From assembly GCF_014656355.1 (NCBI RefSeq), contig NZ_BNCG01000005.1:11961-75960 (forward strand): a stretch of 64,000 bases of DNA. The letters run 5' to 3'. Source of the stretch: Camelimonas fluminis (GTDB taxonomy: Bacteria; Pseudomonadota; Alphaproteobacteria; Rhizobiales; Beijerinckiaceae). The notes below the pieces were generated by a model, which was given only the letters and a program-made list of their open reading frames with translations, made no database searches and was not told the origin of the DNA. Position numbers and translations under genes: made by a program. This document shows positions 17,346 through 26,449 of this stretch, in pieces (the stretch's first letter is position 1; each line of letters begins with the position of its first letter).

Positions 17346-17370
17346 GCCCCACCAGGTGGGGCTTTTGTGT
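17346..17370 (+). terminator. intrinsic terminator after the 76-residue gene
   Basis: GCCCCACC, one-base loop region, GGTGGGGC, then TTTTGTGT. The stem is 8 bp and perfect, with the T-tract on the plus strand only. Confidence 0.8.
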
Positions 17371-17401
17371 TGTCAACGGCCTGGTTTGGGCTCTCCCTTG
17401 C

Positions 17402-18025
17402 TCAGGAAGGCGCCTTGTCGCGTGCGCGATCCAGCCGCTCGCGTTCTTTGGCGAGCTTGCTGTCTCGCCAGGCGTCGGCGTCCGGATCGAACCGCATCCA
17501 GCCCTCGTCACGCCACGAGGCCTCGCGCTGGGTGAGATCGGCTGCGCCCGCTTGTTGAAGCGCTGATGCGACGTGCGCGGCTTTGGCCTCCGCGACGCGG
17601 GCAGAAACGATGGACCCGCCGCGGCGTACGCCTTCGGCATAGAGATGGGCCTCGCTCTCGGTGAGGCCAGCGCCGACCATGGCGCCGACGACGCCGCCCG
17701 CAGCGCCGCCGGCGGCCGCGCCGGCAAGAGCCCCCAGACCAGTGGCGGCCAGCCAGCCGGCGGCAACCACAGGACCGATGCCCGGAATGGTCAACAGGCC
17801 AAGCCCGGCCAGCAATCCGCCGGCTCCGCCAAGCGCCGCGCCAGTCCCGGCGCCGGTAAGAATGCCCCCGACGACTTCTTGATCGATTGTGCTTCCGGGA
17901 TACCAGGCGTCGGCGTTATTGGCGAGAATGCTGATGTCCGCAGGCGCTACGCCAAGGGCCTGAAGCTGCTCCGCCGCAACCATGGCGTGTTCGTGGGTGT
18001 CAAAAAGAGCTGTGACGGTTGTCAT
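17402..18025 (-). CDS. general stress protein-like, glycine-zipper protein
   Basis: 207 residues. The N-terminal 50 residues (TVTALFDTHEHAMVAAEQLQALGV, ISILANN) resemble the general stress protein 17M/YflT domain found as an alpha-beta fold. The middle (about 53-120) is an uninterrupted Gly/Ala-rich zipper such as GAGTGAALGGAGGLLAGLG, likely membrane-active or membrane-inserted. The C-terminal third is charged (LAKERERLDRARDKAPS). AGGAGAG precedes the ATG. Homologues of this shape are common in Rhizobiales as stress-associated hypothetical proteins; the molecular function is not known. Confidence 0.75.
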   Translation of the reverse strand: MTTVTALFDTHEHAMVAAEQLQALGVAPADISILANNADAWYPGSTIDQEVVGGILTGAGTGAALGGAGGLLAGLGLLTIPGIGPVVAAGWLAATGLGALAGAAAGGAAGGVVGAMVGAGLTESEAHLYAEGVRRGGSIVSARVAEAKAAHVASALQQAGAADLTQREASWRDEGWMRFDPDADAWRDSKLAKERERLDRARDKAPS

Positions 18026-18475
18026 GGCGCTCTCCTTTCACAGGTTCCAGCCGGCATTGCTGTTGCACGGGCTTCTGGCCTGCGCCGGATGGCGTCCATA
18101 TCGTCCATTGGGAGGCATGCGTCCCTCCTGAGTTCAATTGATCTCATCTCAGGAAAAACACTCGTCCTGTCAGCGTTGTTCCACCCGCAGACAATTATCG
18201 ATCGTGCGCGCGGCGAACCGCCACGCACAAATGGCGTCGCTCCACGCGCCATGGCGGAGGTTCTCAAGCCAATGGTTTGCCCGACCCGCATGCGGTTTTG
18301 CGCCGGGGACCTGTCACGATCGCCGCGCCGCCAGGCGCCTGGCTGAACTTTCCGGATTGCCGTCTGGAGAGATTGAACGTCATCGGCCTTCCCCACCGTT
18401 TGCTCCCGCGAAAGCAATGGTGAAGACCCCGTGGCCTGGCAGGCCAGAATCGCCGGGCAGCCCCTGGCGTCAGGT
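18026..18475. other. intergenic, no supported gene
   Basis: Upstream of the stress protein and downstream of the enoyl-CoA hydratase, both on the minus strand. A 172-codon minus-strand frame fills most of it, but it is Arg/Pro-rich, lacks a ribosome site and resembles nothing known. Confidence 0.4.
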
Positions 18476-19267
18476 TCAGGAGCCCGTGAAACGCGGGGGG
18501 CGTTTTTCGACGAAGGCGCGCGCCGCTTCCCTGTGGTCATCGGTCACGGTCGCCCGCGTCTGCTGCAAGGCCTCCGCGTCGAGGCAGACCTCAAACGAAG
18601 CCGTCTCGGCCAGATTGAGGTTCTGCTTCATGTAGGACAGGGTCAGACTGGGGCCCTGGGCCAGCCCCAGCGCGATCTCATGGGCGATGCGCTGGAGATC
18701 GTCGTCTGCGACGACCTTTGTCACCAGTCCGTACGCCAGCGCTTCATCCGCGGTCAGCAGCGGGCACAGCAGGAACAGTTCCCGCGCCCTGGCGGAGCCA
18801 AGCAGCCGGGTGAGCAGATATGTACCGCCAAAATCGCCAGGCAGCGCCACCTTGGCGAATGCGGTGGTGATCTTGGTCGACTTCGCGGCGATGCGCAGGT
18901 CGCAGGCCAGCGCCAGTGAAAGCCCCCCACCCGCGGCGGCGCCGTCGAGCGCGGCGATTGTCGGCTTGCGCATGTCGTGCAGCAGGCGCGAAACCTCCAT
19001 GACGCGACGGAGTTCGCTCACCTGGTGATCAATCGGGCCGGAGCCATGGCCATGCTCCGCCATTCCCTTGACATCGCCGCCGACGCAAAAAGAGCCGCCA
19101 GCGCCGCGCAGCAGCACCGCCCTGGCGTCAGGATTATTGGCGGCTCGCGCCACGGCCGCCACCAGGTCCTCGGCCAACTCCATGCTGATGGCGTTGCGCC
19201 GGTCTGGCCGGTTCAAGGTGATGATGGCCAAACCCTGATCGAGGTCTTCCGTGACGTAGCGAGCCAT
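18476..19267 (-). CDS. enoyl-CoA hydratase/isomerase family protein
   Basis: Crotonase-fold enzyme of 263 residues acting on acyl-CoA thioesters in the cytoplasm. The frame is open far upstream, but ATG 19267 with a GGAG site gives the family start MARYVTEDLDQGLAIITLNR. The oxyanion-hole segments are RNAIS and AAAGGGLSLALACDLRIAA; SFCVGGDVKGMAE covers the CoA-binding region. At the second catalytic position the sequence reads ALPGDFGGTYLLTRLLG, where hydratases have Glu, so Asp-Phe suggests an isomerase, hydrolase or dehalogenase-like activity rather than classical hydration. No operon partner. Confidence 0.85.
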   Translation of the reverse strand: MARYVTEDLDQGLAIITLNRPDRRNAISMELAEDLVAAVARAANNPDARAVLLRGAGGSFCVGGDVKGMAEHGHGSGPIDHQVSELRRVMEVSRLLHDMRKPTIAALDGAAAGGGLSLALACDLRIAAKSTKITTAFAKVALPGDFGGTYLLTRLLGSARARELFLLCPLLTADEALAYGLVTKVVADDDLQRIAHEIALGLAQGPSLTLSYMKQNLNLAETASFEVCLDAEALQQTRATVTDDHREAARAFVEKRPPRFTGS

Positions 19268-19703
19268 GAGAACTCCAGTTCGACGCTGATCTCCGAAGAT
19301 GGGCGAGGCGTTCCAGACGGAGTTCCACCGCGCGCGGAATCTGGGCATGGCGGTATTTCCGGTGTCAAGGCAGGCAGAACGCGCGGCCGGCGCGGCCCGC
19401 TCGGCGGCAGATCGTGCGGTCTCCCGAAGGGGCCAGCCAATCCGTCGCCGCATCACCCACCGGCAAAGGTAGCGCCTAGCCAGGTCGGCGACAGAGCCCG
19501 CCGGATACAAATTTGCATCCAGGCGGGATCGCGTGAAGTGGCGCGTGAAGCGCATACCAAAGCAGTGCAACACGTGTCGCAAGACAAACCAGGCGCCAGG
19601 GCCGGCAGACCTGGCGCCTGTCATGGCGACGGACAGGAACATGGCGGCGGACAGAAACGGCGCCCCGCGACGGGCACGGAGCGTCGCGCGTCTGTCAGGG
19701 GGC
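19268..19703. other. intergenic, no gene seen
   Basis: A minus-strand frame continuous with the enoyl-CoA hydratase crosses it up to 19642, but its Arg-rich translation is not protein-like for the family and it lacks a ribosome site. No terminator seen. Confidence 0.4.
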
Positions 19704-20936
19704 TTACCGGCCTTCGCGCGCGTTGATCACGCCCCCTTCCGGGACCCAGCGATCTCCCTTGAACACCATCATTTGCAGGTCTTCGATCGGAAAATGGTCG
19801 GTCGGCGACGTCGTCATCGTAATGCCCTGATAGAGCAGATCGGCCTTGTATCCCTTCATGCTGGTCGCGACCTTCATGACGTTCTCATGGGTGAGATCGT
19901 CGCCCGCCTCCTTCAGCAGATGCACGAGCGCGCTGCTGATGGCGTAGCCATAGGCGTAGAGCGAGTTATTGAGATCGCCCTCCGGCATGTACCTGGCCAT
20001 GAAAGCCTTGAACGCCTTCATGTCTGCATCATTCACGAAGGCAGGATCGGTTGGATCCTTGATATAGGTGGCCGTGATCGCGCCCTGGGCGTTCTCGACA
20101 CCGGCCGGGATAATCACGGCGCCGACCTGGGCCGCGACGTTGTTGAGGATGTGCACCGGGCGCCACTTCATTTCGCCCAGTTTGCGCATCGCCTGGGCTG
20201 CGAACTTCGGCGTCGACAGGTTAAGGAACAGATCAGCGCCGGAGGCCTTCAGCTTCACCATCTGGGAATCAACAGTCGCGTCCGACAGATCGTAGTGTGC
20301 TTCAGCCACGATCATCGACGTCTTGTCGCCCAGACCGTCCTTCACGCCCTTGTAGATATCCTTGCCGTAGTCGTCGTTCTGCACCAGCACGCCGATTTTG
20401 GCGTTGGGATAGCGCGTCTTGATCAACTTGGCGTAGGCGCGCCCTTCCGAGTTGTAGGACGCGTTGAACGGCATGGTCCACGGAAACTGGGCGGGGTCAT
20501 CGCCAAACCGCGTGCCGCCGGAAGCCAGCAGCAGGTGCGGCGTTTTCTTGGCGTTCATGTATTTCATGATGGCTGTGTTCGACGGCGTTCCAACAGTGCC
20601 GAACAACGCCAGAATACCATCGCTCTCCACCAGCTTGCGCGTTTGCTCAACGGCCTTCGGCGGGCTGTAGGCGTCGTCATAGCTCAGGAAGCGGATCTTG
20701 CGACCATTCACGCCGCCCTGCTCATTGATCATCTTGAAGTAGGCGGCCGCTGTCTTGCCCACGACGCCATAGGCTGAAGCCGGGCCGCTATAGGGCACGA
20801 AATTGCCAACGACGATTTCGGTGTCGCTGGCGCCACGACTATACTTCTTTTCAGCAAGAGCCGGAAAAGCTGTCGCAAGGCTCAAAACAGACGCGACGCA
20901 CAGTCCAGCCAGAATGGTCCGCTTGCCAATTTTCAA
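19704..20936 (-). CDS. ABC transporter substrate-binding protein, LivK-type
   Basis: Periplasmic binding protein (peripla_BP_6) of 410 residues, the ligand-capture part of a branched-chain amino acid-type (HAAT) importer. A TTG at 20936 is chosen because GGGGAG lies seven bases before it, giving a clean signal LKIGKRTILAGLCVASVLSL ending near AFPALA. An upstream GTG at 20951 overlaps the ribosome site. The mature protein begins SDTEIVVGNFVPYSGPAS and has VNGRKIRFLSYDDAYSPPK, typical of ligands including amides and aromatic acids. No permease or ATPase genes are adjacent, so it is an orphan component. Confidence 0.88.
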   Translation of the reverse strand: MKIGKRTILAGLCVASVLSLATAFPALAEKKYSRGASDTEIVVGNFVPYSGPASAYGVVGKTAAAYFKMINEQGGVNGRKIRFLSYDDAYSPPKAVEQTRKLVESDGILALFGTVGTPSNTAIMKYMNAKKTPHLLLASGGTRFGDDPAQFPWTMPFNASYNSEGRAYAKLIKTRYPNAKIGVLVQNDDYGKDIYKGVKDGLGDKTSMIVAEAHYDLSDATVDSQMVKLKASGADLFLNLSTPKFAAQAMRKLGEMKWRPVHILNNVAAQVGAVIIPAGVENAQGAITATYIKDPTDPAFVNDADMKAFKAFMARYMPEGDLNNSLYAYGYAISSALVHLLKEAGDDLTHENVMKVATSMKGYKADLLYQGITMTTSPTDHFPIEDLQMMVFKGDRWVPEGGVINAREGR

Positions 20937-21248
20937 GACGTTTCTCCCCACACTTGTTCGTTATGAAGCAAGCATAGCATGATCTTTGCGGGCGGTAGCA
21001 AGGGGAACAGGCCGCCAGCGCCTCACCGCGAACCCAGGCCTGTCGCGGCGGGCTGGCGTCGGCGCGAAGTTGCAAGGACATGCCACTCTGAGTGGCATTT
21101 ACCCTGATCAAAAGCATCAAATACAGGTATTGACCGCCTCAGGATGCCCAAGAACCCGCATGGAGATGCGACGGCTGGGGATCCGGCGAAGGATTTTTGC
21201 GCCCCGCCAGAAGCCAATTGTCGCCAGTCACCATTGATGTAGCCGGAA

Positions 21249-21306
21249 TTGCCGACGCCAGGCTGTCGAAGTCGAGGTTGCCGACGCCAGGCTGTCGAAG
21301 TCGGGG
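21249..21306. repeat. 29-bp tandem duplication
   Basis: Two consecutive copies of a 29-base unit beginning TTGCCGACGCCAGGCTGTCG, differing at one base near the end, followed by a partial third (CTGTCGAGG). Confidence 0.85.
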
Positions 21307-21597
21307 CTGTCGAGGCCACAGGGCGTAAAGCCGCCGGATCGACCGGCCCGACATGCCCAAACTGGCGTCAAAGCTTGCAATACAAATCCAGGCGAAGCGA
21401 ACGATGCGAAGTCGCCGGTTTCATACAGGTCGGGCATTGGGTTCGGGGCGTCATTCCAGAAACACGCCAGAGCAGAACCAGCTCACCAAAGCCCGAACGG
21501 GCCGAAAATCTTCAATCCACTGTCGGAGCATTCAGTATTTGACGCCAGATCGCGGCGATGCTGATGCATACCCGGCCTGAAAAGTTCAAATCAGCAT

Positions 21598-21624
21598 AAC
21601 GTATTTCCCGCCAGGAAATACGTT
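21598..21624. repeat. perfect 11-bp hairpin
   Basis: AACGTATTTCC, loop CGCCA, GGAAATACGTT. No T-tract on either side, so it is not a standard terminator. It lies 100 bases beyond the NUDIX stop and could be an operator, a processing stem or a repeat. Confidence 0.55.
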
Positions 21625-21725
21625 GCGTCGCCCGGACTTCACCGCCCCGGGCGTCGAGCCCATAATGTTTGGCGTCGGGAGGACATGGCGCGCCACTCTT
21701 GTCGGCGCACCATGCTCTGCCTTGA

Positions 21726-22289
21726 TCAATCGTGGGTCAGATCGGCTGTTTCCACCGCCAGGTCCTTGCCGCCCGAGCGAAGCGATGCAGCCCCGGAACC
21801 ACCCTGCGCCGCATCCCCCCCCAACATGGGAAGGCCCGAACGTGACCGCGACCGGGGAAGCGCGCCCAGCAGTCGTTCGTCCAGCGTTCCGATAATTTCC
21901 GCCAGTTCAGGCTCTGCCACCTGCGCCGCCGCATTGTCCTGGGCGTGCCAGACGCAATGACGCTGCCCCTGCTCCGGCCAATCGGCCTCCTGGCCGCGAA
22001 CCAGCAAGGGGTAAACCGTCACCGTGCACTGCTGCAACTGCCCATTCTTGCGCCGCTTGACATAGCCATAGGCGCCCAGGGGCTGCTCGCCCATGCGCCC
22101 GCGCAAACCGGCTTCCTCAAACGCTTCCTGCGCGGCCGCCTGCGGCGCAGTCAGGCGCTTCATGGGCCAGCCTTTTGGAATAACCCAGCGACCTGTCTCA
22201 CGAGAGGTGATCAGCATGATTTGCAGGGAACCATCAACCAGGCGACGATAAGGAAGAGCGGCGACCTGAGAACCTTCCGTACGCTTCAA
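21726..22289 (-). CDS. NUDIX hydrolase
   Basis: Hydrolyses a nucleoside diphosphate linked to another moiety; substrate unknown. The NUDIX box is seen as GWPMKRLTAPQAAAQEAFEEAG near residues 40-62 (consensus Gx5Ex7REUXEEXGU), with Gln-Glu replacing Arg-Glu and Ala at the first Glu position, a common divergence in the DIPP/MutT-like short group. TTG 22289 is chosen because AGGAGG (22295-22300) is five bases away, giving MKRTEGSQVAALPYRR; the upstream GTG at 22307 would overlap it. The C-terminal 45 residues are low-complexity Arg/Ser/Gly, unlike the domain. Confidence 0.8.
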   Translation of the reverse strand: MKRTEGSQVAALPYRRLVDGSLQIMLITSRETGRWVIPKGWPMKRLTAPQAAAQEAFEEAGLRGRMGEQPLGAYGYVKRRKNGQLQQCTVTVYPLLVRGQEADWPEQGQRHCVWHAQDNAAAQVAEPELAEIIGTLDERLLGALPRSRSRSGLPMLGGDAAQGGSGAASLRSGGKDLAVETADLTHD

Positions 22290-22652
22290 TCTTCCCTCCT
22301 TCCCCACACCCGGCGCGAAAACGGCGCCCCTTCCGCATCAACCATTTGACAGGCCCGTGAACCGCCAAACCAGAACCACAACCTGAGGCACATCTCACAC
22401 ATACCGGCCCAAACTGTGACCGTCCGCCCACGAATACAAAATCAGAAACAATGACCGGAGCCAGACAATCGCGTCGCGCGACATGCGGCTTCGCCAAGCT
22501 CACAACACACCACCGAACATGACGATGAAGCGAATCGCGAACCGCGACATAAATCTGAATAAAACATAACCAAAGTAATTCACAAGTAAAACGTAAACTG
22601 TTGCCGATTCAAACCTGCGCCAGCCGCTCCACGTCAAGTGATACGATCGCGT
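22290..22652. other. AT-richer intergenic region
   Basis: From about 22540 to 22610 base composition drops to AT-rich (ACATAAATCTGAATAAAACA), probably a promoter zone. No ORF, repeat or clear terminator. Confidence 0.4.
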
Positions 22653-23120
22653 TCAGGCGCGCATGACCTCCGGATTCTTGCGAACCGCAGCGATAACCGC
22701 GTTCAGGGCGTCCTCGGCTTCCTGCGCCTGACGCAGACCCTGGCTCGCCATGGCAGGGTCATCAATTGCGGACATCAGCTTGCGATATGGCTCTACATTG
22801 CGCCCCATGCGCCGGGCGTGAAAGGCGTCGAGATACTCCTGTCCATAGACTTCGGCAAGATGCTCCAGCGCATCTTCAAGCGCCGCCTTCAAAACCAGCG
22901 TCTCAATTTTTGACTGGGCTGGCGCGCCAATCTTCACGGCGTTTCTGGCCAAAGGAGTTGCAGCCGGCTGGACAGAAGGCGCCGTCACCCTGACCGCGGC
23001 CGCCGCGGGCGGCGCAGGGACGTGCGCGTCCGCCAGCGTCCGGCGATGCAAGAACCACGCGCCGCCAAGAATGGCGGCGAATGCGGCGCCGGTGACGAGC
23101 AGGGCGGAGTCGCTCAGCAT
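22653..23120 (-). CDS. membrane-anchored hypothetical protein, 155 aa
   Basis: Not recognised. ATG 23120 with AAGGGA upstream is preferred over the longer frame to 23192. Residues 6-24 (ALLVTGAAFAAILGGAWFL) form one N-terminal helix followed by HRR, so the protein is probably anchored with its body on the cytoplasmic side or as an uncleaved signal anchor. A Pro/Ala linker (about 30-65) leads to a helical, acidic C-terminal domain (KAALEDALEHLAEVYGQEYL and QAEEAEDALNAVI-like heptads) suited to coiled-coil contact. It stands alone, divergent from the hydrolase operon. Confidence 0.6.
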   Translation of the reverse strand: MLSDSALLVTGAAFAAILGGAWFLHRRTLADAHVPAPPAAAAVRVTAPSVQPAATPLARNAVKIGAPAQSKIETLVLKAALEDALEHLAEVYGQEYLDAFHARRMGRNVEPYRKLMSAIDDPAMASQGLRQAQEAEDALNAVIAAVRKNPEVMRA

Positions 23121-23425
23121 GTTCCCTTCCAGATCGACCGGGAAACACCCAGCCAATGCGATTGCAGCATGACTGTATTGAATATAGCGCAAGCCAGATC
23201 GCCATCAATCTCTCAACGCACATTGTTGACATGCGCGTCGCCCCCGCCCGGAGAAGCTGCCGCGCGGCCCGCGACCAACGCCCGGTGATTGCTTTGCCTG
23301 CCCGTCGCCCCCCGTCCCGACCGCCCGGCAATCGCATCGCCTGGCGCCCCACGGTTGCGACGCCGGGCCGGGGCGGCTACGAACGGGCCGAGGCTGGAGA
23401 CTCTCACCTTGGGGGAGGCATCAAT
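23121..23425. other. divergent promoter region
   Basis: Separates the minus-strand anchored protein from the plus-strand hydrolase operon. A frame upstream of the hydrolase ATG is open from 23156 but Arg-rich and without a ribosome site. No repeat or terminator. Confidence 0.4.
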
Positions 23426-24124
23426 ATGAGCCGGTTCGTCATTGAACCGCCGCCGCAGGCGAGCGTCGCCGTCGCCGGAAATTCCGGCCGTTTTCCGGTG
23501 CGCCGCATTATCTGCGTTGGCCGCAACTATGCGGAACATGCCCGCGAGATGGGCAGCGACCCGGATCGGGAGCCGCCGTTTTTCTTCATGAAGCCCGCGG
23601 ACGCCGTGACCGATGGGGGCGTCATCCCCTATCCGCCGCTCACCGCCAGCCTGCACTACGAGGTGGAGCTTGTCGTGGCCATCGGCGCGCCGGGCGACCA
23701 CGTGGCGCCGGGCGACGGGCTGGCGTTGGCGTACGGCTATGGCGTCGGCGTCGACCTGACCCGGCGCGACCTCCAGAACGCCGCCAAATCCGCCGGCCGG
23801 CCGTGGGAATGGGGCAAGGCTTTCGATTTTTCCGCCCCATGCGGCCCGCTGTCGCCAGTCAGCGCGGGCGGGCGCGCAGCCCCTGACGCGCGTCTTTCCC
23901 TGACGGTCAACGGCCAGCTACGGCAGACGGGCGTCATATCGGACATGATCTGGTCCGTTCCCGAAATCATCGCCAACGTTTCCGGCGCCATGCGTCTCGC
24001 GCCAGGCGATCTCATCTTCACCGGCACGCCGGCCGGCGTCGGGCCCCTGTCGCCAGGCGACGTCGTCGCCGCGCGCATCGACGGCCTGCCGCCGCTTGAT
24101 TTTTCCATTGCGCCCCGCGCCTGA
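23426..24124 (+). CDS. fumarylacetoacetate hydrolase family protein
   Basis: 232-residue FAH-fold C-C bond hydrolase, close in length and motif to fumarylpyruvate hydrolase of gentisate catabolism. ATG 23426 is selected by the preceding GGGGGAGG. Signature IICVGRNYAEHAREMG begins near residue 28; the metal site is EVELVVAIG (Glu-x-Glu) with a following Asp in GVGVDLTRRDLQ; the C-terminus has GDLIFTGTPAGVGPLSPGD. It is eight bases from the flavin reductase gene, followed by an acyl-CoA synthetase, so the three likely form an aromatic-degradation operon. The precise substrate is inferred. Confidence 0.85.
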   Translation: MSRFVIEPPPQASVAVAGNSGRFPVRRIICVGRNYAEHAREMGSDPDREPPFFFMKPADAVTDGGVIPYPPLTASLHYEVELVVAIGAPGDHVAPGDGLALAYGYGVGVDLTRRDLQNAAKSAGRPWEWGKAFDFSAPCGPLSPVSAGGRAAPDARLSLTVNGQLRQTGVISDMIWSVPEIIANVSGAMRLAPGDLIFTGTPAGVGPLSPGDVVAARIDGLPPLDFSIAPRA

Positions 24125-24132
24125 GCGGGGGC

Positions 24133-24720
24133 ATGCAGGCGACCATGGCAAACAGCGCGAAGCCCCCGACGTCATCCACCGCCGACGCGGAGCCCCTCAC
24201 CCCTGCGGCCGAGGCGTTGCGGCAGGCGATGCGGCGCGTCGCCGGCAGCGTGGCTGTCGTCACCACCCGCTGGAATGACGCCGATCACGGCATGACCGTC
24301 ACGGCTTTCAGCTCCGTGTCGCTTGATCCGCCCATGGTCCTGGTGGTCATCAACACCACCGCGTCGTTGCATGATCCGCTGGTTCGCGGCGACGGGTTCT
24401 GCCTGAACATCCTCGACGCCGCGCAGCAGGATATCGCCGAGGCTTTCGCCAGACGCGGCGCCGGCCACAGCCGCTTCGCCACTGGAAACTGGTTCCGGCC
24501 GCGAATCGACGGCAAGCCCGCGCCGGCGCTCGCCCTGGAAGGCGCCCAGAGCTGGGTGGAGTGCACGGTCGATACGGTCATCACCGCCGGCACCCATTCG
24601 ATCATCACTGGCCGCGCGCGCGCCGCCAGTTCTGCCAGCGCCGGCCTGCCGCTGCTCTATCTCGACGGAACATTCGGGCGTCCGGCCTGGGACACGCCCA
24701 ACCGCCCTGAGCCAACGTGA
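24133..24720 (+). CDS. flavin reductase family protein
   Basis: NAD(P)H:flavin oxidoreductase-like protein of 195 residues with the FMN-binding split-barrel fold. Typical segments are AMRRVAGSVAVVTTRW, GMTVTAFSSVSLDPPMVLVV and FCLNILDAAQQDIAEAFA. Such reductases supply reduced flavin to a two-component monooxygenase, or act as the small component of hydroxyphenylacetate-type hydroxylases. The oxygenase partner is not in this window. It starts just past the hydrolase stop; ATG 24145 is an alternative start. Confidence 0.85.
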   Translation: MQATMANSAKPPTSSTADAEPLTPAAEALRQAMRRVAGSVAVVTTRWNDADHGMTVTAFSSVSLDPPMVLVVINTTASLHDPLVRGDGFCLNILDAAQQDIAEAFARRGAGHSRFATGNWFRPRIDGKPAPALALEGAQSWVECTVDTVITAGTHSIITGRARAASSASAGLPLLYLDGTFGRPAWDTPNRPEPT

Positions 24721-24852
24721 CGCGACGCGACGCTGATATGGCGCGCGCGCGACCGCCGCAGTACAACCTTGTCTCCAGAGTTTGTGCGTGGCTGGCATGA
24801 CCATAACGGCGACCAGGCGCGCAGCGACAGGACATGTCCCGGGAGGTTACCC

Positions 24853-26403
24853 TTGAGCGTCGACACAACTTATGGCGCGCGCGCGCGTCGCAACACCATT
24901 TCTGACGCCATTCGCCGCTCCGCCCTGCGCATGGGCGACGCGCCAGCGCTGGACTTTTCCGACAGGTCCTGGAGCTTCCGTGGCCTGGACCAGGCCATTG
25001 ACAGGGTTGCCGCCCGCCTGCTGGCGCTCGGCCTGAAACGCGGCGAGCGGGTCGGCGCCTATGGCCGCAACTCAGACGCCTATCTGATCCTGTTTCTCGC
25101 CTGCGCCCGAGCTGGCGTGGTGCATGTGCCGATCAACTATGCGCTCACCGAGACAGAGCTGGCCTACATCGTCGGACAGGCAGGCGCCCGCGCGCTGATC
25201 CATGACGGCTTCCTGGCCGACAATGCGGAGAAAATGCGGGGCAGACCCGGCCTCGACTTTATCGGCACGTTCGCTGACGGGGGCGACATCGACGTTCTGG
25301 CGCTTGCTACGGACAGCGCGATCATCGATCCGGTCGACGTCGAACAGGATGAGAACGACCTGGCGCAAATCACCTACACGTCCGGCACCACCGCCATGCC
25401 CAAGGGCGCGATGATGACCCATCGCGCCCAGATGCATGAATATTTCAGCTGTATCAATGACCTGGAGCTGTCGCGCGGCGATCGCTGGCTGGCTGCCCTG
25501 CCCCTGTATCACACCGCCCAGATGCACTGCTTCACCGTGCCGGCGCTGATGCTCGGCGCCTTCACCGTGCTGATCGAATCCCCTGTTCCCGAGCAGGTGC
25601 TGGAGTTGATCGAGCGCCATCGCATCACCTCATTCTTCGCGCCGCCCACCGTATGGATCAGCCTGCTGCGTCATCCGGATTTCGCCACGCGCAATCTTGG
25701 CCAGCTCAGGAACGTCTATTACGGCGCCTCGATCATGCCGGTGCCGGTGCTGCAGGAACTGCGCGAGCGCCTCAACGGAGCCCGCGCCTTCAACTGCTAT
25801 GGCCAGAGCGAGATCGGCCCGCTGGCGACAGTGCTGCGGCCCGAAGAGCATGACGCCCGCCCGGCGTCGGCGGGCCGGCCGGTGCTGAACGTCCAGACCC
25901 GCGTCGTCGACGAGCACATGAACGACGTGGCGCCCGGCGTTCAGGGGGAGATCGTCCACCGCTCGCCGCAACTGCTGCTCGGCTACTGGGACAAGCCGGA
26001 GGAGACGGCGGAAGCCTTCGAGGGCGGCTGGTTCCACTCCGGCGACATCGGCGTGCTGGACGAGGAAGGCTACCTCTACGTGGTCGACCGCGTGAAGGAC
26101 ATCATCAAGTCAGGCGGCTCCATGGTGGCGAGCCGCGAGGTCGAGGAAGTGCTGTTCACCCACCCCAGCGTCTCCGAAGTGGCGGTGATCGGCCTGCCGG
26201 ATCCGAAATGGATCGAGGCGGTGACCGCGGTGGTGGTGCTGCGCGACGGCCAGGCCGGCGACGAACAGGCCCTGATTGCCCACGCCCGCGAAAAGCTGGC
26301 TCCCTTCAAGGTGCCAAAGCGCGTGGTCTTCGTCGACAATTTGCCGCGCAACACCGCCGGCAAGCTGCTGAAACGGGAACTGCGCGTGACCATGGCGGGC
26401 TGA
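24853..26403 (+). CDS. acyl-CoA synthetase (AMP-forming)
   Basis: Activates a carboxylic acid to its CoA thioester via an acyl-adenylate; about 516 residues, cytoplasmic. TTG 24853 is preferred over ATG 24769 because GGGAGG (24841-24846) sits six bases before it and the family N-terminus (SVDTTYGARARRNTISDAIR) follows. The P-loop-like motif is YTSGTTAMPKGAM, the A5 motif NCYGQSEIG, and VVDRVKDIIKSGGSMV holds the hinge. The C-terminal Lys lies in RNTAGKLLKREL. Long-chain or aromatic acids are both possible; the neighbours point to aromatic catabolism. Confidence 0.87.
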   Translation: MSVDTTYGARARRNTISDAIRRSALRMGDAPALDFSDRSWSFRGLDQAIDRVAARLLALGLKRGERVGAYGRNSDAYLILFLACARAGVVHVPINYALTETELAYIVGQAGARALIHDGFLADNAEKMRGRPGLDFIGTFADGGDIDVLALATDSAIIDPVDVEQDENDLAQITYTSGTTAMPKGAMMTHRAQMHEYFSCINDLELSRGDRWLAALPLYHTAQMHCFTVPALMLGAFTVLIESPVPEQVLELIERHRITSFFAPPTVWISLLRHPDFATRNLGQLRNVYYGASIMPVPVLQELRERLNGARAFNCYGQSEIGPLATVLRPEEHDARPASAGRPVLNVQTRVVDEHMNDVAPGVQGEIVHRSPQLLLGYWDKPEETAEAFEGGWFHSGDIGVLDEEGYLYVVDRVKDIIKSGGSMVASREVEEVLFTHPSVSEVAVIGLPDPKWIEAVTAVVVLRDGQAGDEQALIAHAREKLAPFKVPKRVVFVDNLPRNTAGKLLKRELRVTMAG

Positions 26404-26449
26404 CCACAGACGGCGCTCCGCCTCTGCCGACAGTCAAATGCAGATATGG

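Larger units (their letters stand above)
20937..21725. other. 789-base intergenic region with repeats
   Basis: Upstream of the orphan binding protein and downstream of the NUDIX gene. It contains a 29-bp tandem duplication (21249-21306) and a perfect 11-bp hairpin (21598-21624). A 31-base stretch at 21337-21367 resembles one at 35090-35120. No coding frame with a ribosome site was found. Confidence 0.45.

Noticed and set aside
18026-18540. 172-codon minus-strand frame between stress protein and enoyl-CoA hydratase
   Set aside because: Arg/Pro-rich, overlaps the hydratase end, no family resemblance.
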